A program made the translations under genes and the position numbers. Of a stretch of 9,088 nt of DNA, positions 1-5,830 are shown piece by piece. The DNA is from JAGWFU01 sp035534575 (GTDB lineage: Archaea > Micrarchaeota > Micrarchaeia > Micrarchaeales > Micrarchaeaceae), in assembly GCA_035534575.1 (NCBI GenBank), contig DATLRT010000044.1:1-9088 (forward strand), in the 5' to 3' direction. The stretch's first letter is position 1. Every line of letters starts with the position of its first letter. Under the pieces are notes generated by a model. The model was not told the origin of the DNA and made no database searches. It saw nothing but the letters and a program-made list of their open reading frames with translations.

Positions 1-4
1 TCAC

Positions 5-637
5 ATGGAACAGGAACTGGCAAACAAGCTTAGCGCTTTCATTCAGGAGAACAAGGGCAAGAGGAAGTTCACCCAGAGCGTGGAGCTCGCGGTAAACTTC
101 ATGGGCGTCGACTTCTCGAAGCAGGACAACAGGCTCAACCTTGAGGTCAAGCTGCCGAAGGGAAAGGGCAAGCAGCTCAAGGTCATGATATTCACCGACG
201 ATGTCAACATCGCTGAGAAGGCAAAGTCGTCCGGGGCCACAGTGGTGCCGGGCACCGAAATACAGAACATAGCGAACGACAAGGCAAAGCTCACCGAGAT
301 TCTCCAGTACGAGATGCTTGCGCAGCCAAACCTGATGCCTACCGTCGCCAGGTTCCTGGGACAGTTCCTGGGACCGAGGAACAAGATGCCGAAGCCGCTG
401 CTGGGATCCGACCCGATAAGGGCGATATCCGACACGGCAAACTCGATATACTTAAGAAGCAAGGGCAAGTACCTCCCTACCGTGCACTGCATGATTGGGA
501 TGGAGAACATGGAAGCCTCACAGCTGGAGGCCAACATAGACGAGGTCCTGGCCTCACTTTACAAGAAGGTGGGGAAGCAGAACGTCAAGTCCGTCTACGT
601 GAAGCTGACCATGAGCAAGCCCCTGAAGCTGATGTGA
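5..637 (+). CDS. rpl1: Large-subunit ribosomal protein L1 (uL1)
   Basis: This protein of 210 residues forms the mobile L1 stalk of the 50S subunit, which binds 23S rRNA and helps release deacylated tRNA from the E site. The N-terminal 'FTQSVEL' segment at residues 22-28 and the L1 signature with LGPRNKMPKP at residues 122-131 are both clear, and the length is normal for archaeal L1, so the ATG at base 5 is very likely the true start. Only four bases precede it, so its ribosome binding site and any upstream L11 gene are outside the window. It is followed by L10 after a 4-base gap, the usual archaeal L1-L10-L12 order. Known archaeal L1 proteins repress their own mRNA by binding near the 5' end; I could not identify such a site here by eye. 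Confidence 0.97.
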   Translation: MEQELANKLSAFIQENKGKRKFTQSVELAVNFMGVDFSKQDNRLNLEVKLPKGKGKQLKVMIFTDDVNIAEKAKSSGATVVPGTEIQNIANDKAKLTEILQYEMLAQPNLMPTVARFLGQFLGPRNKMPKPLLGSDPIRAISDTANSIYLRSKGKYLPTVHCMIGMENMEASQLEANIDEVLASLYKKVGKQNVKSVYVKLTMSKPLKLM

Positions 638-641
638 TATT

Positions 642-1487
642 ATGCTTAACAAGTCGCAAAAGGTAAAGTTCGCACAGGACGAGGCAAAGGCCATCGACAA
701 GTTCAAGGTCGTGGGCATAGTCCCGATAGCGGGCATACCTGACAGGCTCTTCCAGGCGACGAAGAACAAGATGAAGCCCAACGCGAAGTTCATATTCGCG
801 AGGCAGACGGTGCTGAAGAGGATACTTGAGGGCAACCCCAAGACCAAGCACATGGCAAGCGAGCTCAACGACCAGTCGGTCATACTGCTGAGCAACGACG
901 ACCCGTTCCAGATATACAAAGAGTTCCAGTCAAACATAATCAAGCTTGAGGCAAAGCCTAACCAGATCGCGCCCGATGACATAAACATCGAGAGCGGCGA
1001 GACCAGCATACAGCCAGGCCAGGCCGTGACTGAGCTCAAGGCCGCTGGAATAGACGTGCAGATCCAGAAGGGCAAGGTAGTGATAGCGAAGGACAAGACG
1101 CTGGTGGCGAAGGGCCAGGTGATATCGCTTGCGGTGTCAAAGGCGCTACACACGCTCGGAGTGATGCCCTTCAGCGCAGTGATAGTGCCGGCAGTGATTC
1201 TGTCGGACAACATAATGTTCAGGAAGGAGGTTCTGAGGATAAACGCCGAGACAACCACGAGCGACATACTCGTAGGATTCGCCAACGCGCTCGCGCTCAG
1301 CCTCGACAGGGGTTATGTTAACCAGTACACGGTCGAGAGGCTGCTGGTCAAGGGCTACAACAACGCCCTCTGGCTCGGAGTGGAGACGAAGATGCCGGTA
1401 GCGGGAATCATAGAGAAGCTGGTGGCCAACGCATCGATGGGCGCAGCGGCGCTCAGCGAGCTCAAGCCCGCGGAATCCACAGAATGA
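642..1487 (+). CDS. rpl10: Large-subunit ribosomal protein L10 / P0 (uL10)
   Basis: This is the base of the ribosomal stalk: it binds 23S rRNA and L11 and carries L12 dimers that recruit translation GTPases. The rRNA-binding domain covers about residues 1-105. The archaeal/eukaryal insertion domain follows, with 'APDDINIESGET' at 110-121 and 'KGKVVIAKDKT' at 143-153. The helical L12-binding spine covers about 205-278 in three amphipathic segments, which by family knowledge should hold up to three L12 dimers. At 281 residues it is short for archaeal P0: it stops just after the third spine helix in KPAESTE and lacks the acidic lysine/glutamate hinge and the 'GLFG'-like tail shared with L12. The start lies 4 bases after the L1 stop, which suggests translational coupling. 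The L12 start is 30 bases downstream. Confidence 0.96.
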   Translation: MLNKSQKVKFAQDEAKAIDKFKVVGIVPIAGIPDRLFQATKNKMKPNAKFIFARQTVLKRILEGNPKTKHMASELNDQSVILLSNDDPFQIYKEFQSNIIKLEAKPNQIAPDDINIESGETSIQPGQAVTELKAAGIDVQIQKGKVVIAKDKTLVAKGQVISLAVSKALHTLGVMPFSAVIVPAVILSDNIMFRKEVLRINAETTTSDILVGFANALALSLDRGYVNQYTVERLLVKGYNNALWLGVETKMPVAGIIEKLVANASMGAAALSELKPAESTE

Positions 1488-1505
1488 AAACAATGACGCT
1501 AATGT

Positions 1506-1512
1506 AAGGTGA
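1506..1512 (+). promoter_or_regulatory. Ribosome binding site of L12
   Basis: AAGGTGA lies 5 bases before the L12 ATG and matches the archaeal anti-Shine-Dalgarno complement (GGTGA core). It is one of the strongest such sites in the window. This fits the higher copy number of L12 relative to L10 in the stalk, because L12 would be re-initiated independently rather than relying only on coupling. Confidence 0.7.
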
Positions 1513-1517
1513 AATAG

Positions 1518-1829
1518 ATGGAATACGTATATGCAGCACTGCTCCTTGACGCAGCAGGAAAGGAGATAAGCGAACATAGCATAATGGATGTAGTGAAGGC
1601 AGCAGGACTCACTCCCGACGAGGCACAGGCCAAGGCGGTTGCGGCCTCGCTCAAGGGCGTTAACATAAAGGATGTTATCAAGAATGCCCAGAGCATGCAG
1701 GTAGCTGCAGCGGCTGCTCCGGCAGCGGCGGCAGAGCACCCCAAGAAGGCGGCGGCTGAGCCGAAGGAGGAGAAGAAGAAGGAAGAGGAAGCAGCAGGCG
1801 GACTCGCAAGCCTTTTCGGAGGAGCATAA
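1518..1829 (+). CDS. rpl12: Large-subunit ribosomal protein L12 (archaeal P1 type)
   Basis: This is the acidic stalk protein of 103 residues. It dimerises and binds the L10 spine through its helical N-terminal domain (about 1-58) and reaches out through a flexible Ala-rich hinge (about 62-80) and a charged Lys/Glu block (82-91). The C-terminal tail GGLASLFGGA contacts translation GTPases. Its order and length are typical of archaeal/eukaryal P1/P2 and unlike bacterial L7/L12. The tail has two or three residues after the usual terminal 'LFG'. Since the neighbouring L10 lacks this tail, L12 would be the only carrier of the factor-binding peptide in the stalk. It is the last gene of the L1-L10-L12 unit and is followed by a hairpin/T-rich stretch. 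Confidence 0.96.
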   Translation: MEYVYAALLLDAAGKEISEHSIMDVVKAAGLTPDEAQAKAVAASLKGVNIKDVIKNAQSMQVAAAAAPAAAAEHPKKAAAEPKEEKKKEEEAAGGLASLFGGA

Positions 1830-1872
1830 TCCCATTCATCCCATGCTGACGCGGCAAAAGGCTGCGCCAGCG

Positions 1873-1895
1873 CCGGCATTTTTCTTTAGTGCCGG
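1873..1895 (+). terminator. Putative terminator after the L12 operon
   Basis: The inverted repeat CCGGCA / TGCCGG gives a 6-bp GC-rich stem around an 11-base loop that itself holds a TTTTTCTTT run. Archaeal termination depends mainly on T-tracts on the coding strand, so the run may be the active part. It lies 44 bases after the L12 stop and before the ferredoxin promoter, the right place to separate the two units. The stem is modest, so the call is tentative. Confidence 0.45.
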
Positions 1896-1916
1896 TAAAA
1901 GGGGAGCGGGGCAACG

Positions 1917-1926
1917 CATAAATAAA
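1917..1926 (+). promoter_or_regulatory. TATA box of the ferredoxin gene
   Basis: CATAAATAAA is an A/T-rich element in an otherwise GC-rich gap (1830-1955). Its centre is about 34 bases before the ferredoxin ATG. With the usual archaeal spacing of about 25 bases from TATA box to transcript start, the mRNA would begin only a few bases before the ATG. That fits the lack of a visible ribosome binding site and implies a leaderless or very short-leader mRNA. Confidence 0.55.
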
Positions 1927-1955
1927 CTGCCAAATAATCCAGTATGTTGGTTTGA

Positions 1956-2330
1956 ATGGATGTCTACGTCGATAAGCACAAGTGCACGGGTTGCCAGCAC
2001 TGCAAGGATGTCTGCCCGGTCGCTGTCTTCGAGATGAAGGGCAGGGGAACCCCTGAGAACCCTGACGCCGAGGGGGCCAACGGTGACACTGCGCCCGAGG
2101 CCAGCAAGTGGAAGGGTCAGATAGACCCGGCCATGGAGGCCAAGTGGGCCAACGTCACGGACAACCACAAGCACTTCGCCAAGGACAACGACGGTACGAG
2201 CGGAGGCATCTCTGTCGCGACCGCGGGGAGTGCGTGCATACTCTGCCAGGCGTGCCTGATAGAGTGCGAGGGCGAGTGCATTCACATAACTGACGACAAC
2301 GGGACATTGTACGATTCCATATACAAGTGA
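1956..2330 (+). CDS. Two-cluster 4Fe-4S ferredoxin with a long inter-cluster insertion
   Basis: This predicted soluble electron carrier of 124 residues has no signal or membrane segment. The first cluster motif is C10-x2-C13-x2-C16-x3-C20-P21. The second is C94-x2-C97-x2-C100-x3-C104, where the usual Pro after the fourth Cys is replaced by Glu; a ninth cysteine follows at C108 (CEGEC). The two motifs are about 73 residues apart, compared with roughly 20-40 in common ferredoxins. The charged insertion contains H71 and H73. Local wording such as VFEM...TPENP before the insertion and SACILCQAC after it recalls the Sulfolobus/Thermoplasma dicluster ferredoxins, but there is no N-terminal zinc-binding extension. 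It stands alone between a TATA box and a terminator, so the context names no partner; a role with 2-oxoacid oxidoreductases is possible but not shown here. Confidence 0.88.
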   Translation: MDVYVDKHKCTGCQHCKDVCPVAVFEMKGRGTPENPDAEGANGDTAPEASKWKGQIDPAMEAKWANVTDNHKHFAKDNDGTSGGISVATAGSACILCQACLIECEGECIHITDDNGTLYDSIYK

Positions 2331-2352
2331 TTCAAGCTTTCTTTCTGCCACC

Positions 2353-2386
2353 GATAAGGCCCTTGCCTTATCTTTCTTTTTCTTTG
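2353..2386 (+). terminator. Hairpin plus T-tract terminator after ferredoxin
   Basis: GATAAGGC and GCCTTATC form a perfect 8-bp stem with a CCTT tetraloop, followed at once by a pyrimidine run (TTTCTTTTTCTTT). It sits 22 bases after the ferredoxin stop and 17 bases before the helicase ATG. It resembles a bacterial intrinsic terminator; in archaea the T-run alone can terminate. Because the helicase gene starts just downstream, its promoter must overlap this element or read-through must occur; I see no separate TATA box for the helicase. Confidence 0.65.
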
Positions 2387-2403
2387 TCTAACTGGGTGTT
2401 AGC

Positions 2404-5079
2404 ATGATACAACTCGCGGGGAAACCGTTCGACGACAAAGAGAGCCTCTCTGCGCTCAACACCTACGTGAGCCAGTGGTTCAACGCCAACTTCAGCGAGC
2501 TCACCCCGCCCCAGAAATACGCGTTCAAGCTCATCAGCGACAGGAAGAACCTGCTGGTCACAGCACCGACCGGAAGCGGAAAGACGATGTCGGGCTTCCT
2601 CTCCATAATAAGCAAGCTGTTCGATTACAGCCTGGAGGGCAAGCTGGAGGACAGGGTTTACTGCATCTACATCTCGCCCCTAAGGGCGCTGAACAACGAC
2701 ATATTCAGGAACCTCACAAAGCCGCTGGACGAGATCTACGACCTCATAAAGAAAGAGAAGGGAATGGAAATCATCAGGAGCAACATAAAGCAGGTCACCA
2801 TCGGGGTGAGGACGGGCGACACTTCCCAGAAGGAGAGGAGGCAGCAGCTCACCAAGCCCCCGAACATAATGGTCACCACTCCGGAGAGCCTTGCGATAAT
2901 ACTCAACTCGGAGAAGTTCATCGAGAGCTTCAAGGGGCTCGAGTTCATAATCATAGACGAGGTCCACGAGCTGGCGAACAACAAGAGGGGAGTGCATCTC
3001 GCGCTCTCGATAGCCAGGCTCAAGGAGCTGATAGGGAAGAAGCCGGCCACCATAGGCCTGAGCGCCACGCTCTCACCGCTCGATGAGGCGGCTAAGTACC
3101 TGGTGGGGCTGACGGACGGAAAGTCGGACGACTGCTTGATAGTCGATGCATCGTGGAGCAAGAATCTTGAGGTCAAGGCGATAAGCCCGGTCCAGGACAT
3201 GATTTACAGCAAGGAGGAGGATGTGGAGCGGCTCACCTACGAGGAGATGGACAGGATAATAAAGGCGGGCAAGACCACGCTGATATTCACAAACACGAGG
3301 AGCGGCACCGAGAGGGTGGTATTCAACCTCAAGAAGAGGTTCGGCTACGCCGATGCGGATGTGGCAGCGCACCACAGCTCGCTGTCCAGAGAGTCGAGAC
3401 TCGACGTGGAGGAGCAGCTGAAGAAGGGTTCGCTAAAGGCGGTTGTCTCGTCCACAAGTTTGGAGCTCGGTGTCGACATCGGAACCATAGACAACGTCAT
3501 CCAACTCGGATCACCGAAGAGCGTGACAAGGGCGATACAGAGGATAGGCAGGGCAGGCCACTCATACAAGGCCACAGCGCGCGGCGAGATGCTTGTGCTC
3601 AACAGGGATGACCTTGTCGAGTGCTCGGTCATGCTCGACGCGGCGCTCAAGAGGCATCTCGACACGTTCAAGGTTCCGCAGAACGCCCTTGACGTCCTTG
3701 CACAGCACATAATCGGCATGTCGATAAACAAGGTATGGGACATAGACGAGGCGTTCAATGTGATAAGGAGCGCATATCCCTATCACTCTCTGGATCGGGA
3801 GCAGTACATGTCGGTGGTCAACTACCTTGCGGGCAGCTATGTCGGCCTGGAGAGCAGGAAGGTATACGGCAAGATATGGTACGACGAGAAGCAAGGCAAG
3901 TTCGGCAAGAGGGGCGCGATGATCAAGGTCATCTACATGCTCAACCTCGGCACAATACCCGACGAGGTCGCGGTGAGCGTGTACGCCAAGCCCAACAAGT
4001 TCATAGGCAGCATAGAGGAAGAGTTCCTCACCAAGCTGAAGCAGGGCGACATCTTCACCCTCGGGGGCAAGCTCTACCAGTTCGAGAACGCCAAGGGGAT
4101 GAAGTGCTACGTGACAGAGGCGAAGGCAAACGCACCCACCATACCGCCATGGTTCTCAGAGCAGCTTCCGCTCAGCTACGAGCTGGCGAACGAGATAGGG
4201 CTGTTCAGGAACAGCTTCTCGAAGGTGGTGAAGGACTACATAAAGAAGAGCAAGGAGAAAGGGCTGTCCAAGATGGCTGCGATTCCCAAGTCTGTCGACG
4301 ATTACCTGTCAAAGCTGCCGATAGATGAGAACTCAAGGCACGCGATATTCGGATACTTTGCCGAGCAGCTTTTGTACGCGGGAGAGGTTCCGAGCAACGA
4401 GCTGTTCCTGATAGAGTCTACAAGCGACCCGGAGGAGGAGAAGAACTATCTTGTATTCCACTCGCTTTACGGGAGGAGGATAAACGACGCACTATCCAGG
4501 GCTTTCGGCATAGAGCTATCAGAAATTCTGGACGCCGACATCGGCATAATGGTTAACGACAACGGCTTTGTCCTCTCTAGCGAGGACAGCGTCAAGATAA
4601 CCGCGAAGACGATTAAGGAGATCATTGCAGACATAAGGAACATAGGGCTCGAGAAGATGCTCAAGGCCAACATAAGGAGGACCGAGCTGCTGAGAAGGAA
4701 GTTCAGGCACGTCGCCGCAAGGAGCTTCATGATACTGAGGAACTACAAGGGATGGAAGATAACCGTGGGCAGGCAGCAGATGAACTCCCAGATGATATTC
4801 AAGGCGGCGGAGGAGATTGACCCCAACTTCCCGATAATAACCGAGACATACAGGGAGATACTCAACGACATGATGGACATGCCCAGGGCGCAGATGCTGC
4901 TGGACAATCTGGAATCCGGCAAGCTAAAGTACAAGGTGATCCAGACCGACATACCCTCCCCGTTCTCCCACTCCATAATAACCTTGGGCCACGCTGACGT
5001 GATACTGATGAAGGAAAGGCACAAGTACCTGCAGGAGCTACATAAGCTTGTGCTCAAGAGGATAAGCGAGGGAAAATGA
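2404..5079 (+). CDS. Lhr-type superfamily 2 helicase (aLhr2-like)
   Basis: This is an ATP-dependent 3'-5' DNA or RNA:DNA helicase/translocase of 891 residues, within the normal range for archaeal aLhr2. RecA domain 1 carries the upstream 'LTPPQKYAF' Q-motif-like region (33-41), Walker A APTGSGKT (54-61), SPLRAL (91-96), DEVH (185-188) and SAT (220-222). RecA domain 2 carries TNTRSGTERV (296-305), HHSSLSRE (323-330), TSLELGVDIG (351-360) and the arginine-finger motif QRIGRAGH (379-386). A winged-helix region follows, then the DEAD/H-associated Lhr core domain: W583 in the IPPW segment and FRHVAARSFMILR at 767-779. It ends with the typical 'PSPFSHSII' stretch at 851-859. All catalytic motifs are intact. 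The phosphoesterase gene follows after 4 bases, so the two are probably co-transcribed. A weak GGTG at 2395-2398 may be its ribosome binding site. By family knowledge it acts in DNA repair or recombination-related strand processing. Confidence 0.95.
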   Translation: MIQLAGKPFDDKESLSALNTYVSQWFNANFSELTPPQKYAFKLISDRKNLLVTAPTGSGKTMSGFLSIISKLFDYSLEGKLEDRVYCIYISPLRALNNDIFRNLTKPLDEIYDLIKKEKGMEIIRSNIKQVTIGVRTGDTSQKERRQQLTKPPNIMVTTPESLAIILNSEKFIESFKGLEFIIIDEVHELANNKRGVHLALSIARLKELIGKKPATIGLSATLSPLDEAAKYLVGLTDGKSDDCLIVDASWSKNLEVKAISPVQDMIYSKEEDVERLTYEEMDRIIKAGKTTLIFTNTRSGTERVVFNLKKRFGYADADVAAHHSSLSRESRLDVEEQLKKGSLKAVVSSTSLELGVDIGTIDNVIQLGSPKSVTRAIQRIGRAGHSYKATARGEMLVLNRDDLVECSVMLDAALKRHLDTFKVPQNALDVLAQHIIGMSINKVWDIDEAFNVIRSAYPYHSLDREQYMSVVNYLAGSYVGLESRKVYGKIWYDEKQGKFGKRGAMIKVIYMLNLGTIPDEVAVSVYAKPNKFIGSIEEEFLTKLKQGDIFTLGGKLYQFENAKGMKCYVTEAKANAPTIPPWFSEQLPLSYELANEIGLFRNSFSKVVKDYIKKSKEKGLSKMAAIPKSVDDYLSKLPIDENSRHAIFGYFAEQLLYAGEVPSNELFLIESTSDPEEEKNYLVFHSLYGRRINDALSRAFGIELSEILDADIGIMVNDNGFVLSSEDSVKITAKTIKEIIADIRNIGLEKMLKANIRRTELLRRKFRHVAARSFMILRNYKGWKITVGRQQMNSQMIFKAAEEIDPNFPIITETYREILNDMMDMPRAQMLLDNLESGKLKYKVIQTDIPSPFSHSIITLGHADVILMKERHKYLQELHKLVLKRISEGK

Positions 5080-5083
5080 TTCC

Positions 5084-5821
5084 ATGCAGCTCACACCCGA
5101 CATGGAGCTCGTAGAAGGGATGCCGATAGCGTACGTAAAGAGCCTAAAGGCGCTGGTGTTCTCGGACCTGCATCTCGGATACGAGGGGCAGATGGCCAAG
5201 AAGGGCGTGTTCGTGCCGAAGGTCAACCTCAAGAAGATAATCGAGCACATTGCCCAAGCGGCAACTGGCAGGGATGTTGAGCGTCTCATAATCGTCGGCG
5301 ACATAAAGAACGATTTCTCCAAGGTGGACACCGAGGAGTTCAACGAGCTCTACGAACTGATAAGCTTCGCGAAGCAGGGCAAGTTCGCGCTTGTTCTGAT
5401 AAAGGGCAACCACGACAACTTCGTAGACAGGTACAAGGAGCCGTTCAAGCTGGAGATACACACCCAGTCTGTGCAGATGGGCGAATACTTTTTCTTCCAT
5501 GGCGAGGAGACTCCGAGGATTCCGGATGAAGGCGTCACGACCCTGATAATGGGGCATGAGCATCCCGCAATATCCATAACCAACAAGGCGGGCAGAAGGG
5601 ACAAGCTCAAGTGCTTCCTCTATGGCAAGTACAAGAAGAAGGATCTGCTCGTGCTGCCGGCCATGAACTTCTTTGCAGGGGGCACCGAGATGAACGTCCA
5701 CAGCCCAAGCCTTCTCTCCCCAGTGCTCACCGGCCCAACAGTGAGGGCCATGAGGGGTATAGCGATAGGATACGGCTCAACGGAGGACTTCGGCAAGATA
5801 TCGGAGCTTGTTGGCCTGTAA
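5084..5821 (+). CDS. Calcineurin-like metallophosphoesterase, COG1407/PdeM-like
   Basis: This is a predicted dinuclear-metal phosphoesterase of 245 residues, soluble and probably acting on nucleic acid. The metal-binding motifs are in order: DLH (D28, H30), GD (D73), GNHD (N109, H110, D111), HG (H139) and GHEHP (H158, H160). The pattern and length match the ICC-like COG1407 group, whose bacterial member PdeM is an endonuclease encoded with an Lhr-type helicase and a DNA ligase. The start 4 bases after the Lhr-type helicase stop repeats that association without the ligase and supports a joint role in DNA damage processing. The residue after GDIK is N76, where relatives often have His. The gene converges on the protease gene with two bases between the stop codons. 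A general phosphodiesterase activity cannot be excluded. Confidence 0.9.
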   Translation: MQLTPDMELVEGMPIAYVKSLKALVFSDLHLGYEGQMAKKGVFVPKVNLKKIIEHIAQAATGRDVERLIIVGDIKNDFSKVDTEEFNELYELISFAKQGKFALVLIKGNHDNFVDRYKEPFKLEIHTQSVQMGEYFFFHGEETPRIPDEGVTTLIMGHEHPAISITNKAGRRDKLKCFLYGKYKKKDLLVLPAMNFFAGGTEMNVHSPSLLSPVLTGPTVRAMRGIAIGYGSTEDFGKISELVGL

Positions 5822-5830
5822 CCTTACAGG
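5815..5830. repeat. Palindrome spanning both convergent stop codons
   Basis: CCTGTAA-CC-TTACAGG is a perfect 7-bp inverted repeat with a 2-base centre. Each arm contains the last Leu codon and the TAA stop of one of the two convergent genes. As RNA it would form at best a short 6-bp stem with a 4-base loop, without a T-tract on either side. It could be a bidirectional transcription end or a by-product of both proteins ending in CTG TAA. Confidence 0.6.

Noticed and set aside
554..1285. Minus-strand open frame of 243 codons opposite L10
   Set aside because: It lies wholly opposite a conserved ribosomal gene, has no family resemblance and no promoter; such frames arise from the strong codon bias of the real gene.
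1488..1517. Possible frameshifted tail of L10 in the L10-L12 gap
   Set aside because: None of the frames in these 30 bases encodes the Glu/Lys-rich tail, so the short L10 is not explained by a single local frameshift.
1843..2037. Plus-strand open frame of 64 codons across the L12-ferredoxin gap
   Set aside because: It runs through the hairpin and the TATA box and overlaps the ferredoxin in another frame; composition is not protein-like.
3735..4328. Plus-strand open frame of 197 codons within the helicase gene
   Set aside because: It is out of frame inside intact conserved helicase sequence, with a low-complexity Arg/Gln/Gly/His-rich product typical of a shifted reading of AGG- and AAG-rich codons.
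5144..5701. Minus-strand open frame of 185 codons opposite the phosphoesterase
   Set aside because: The sense strand carries all metallophosphoesterase motifs; the antisense frame has none and no start signals.
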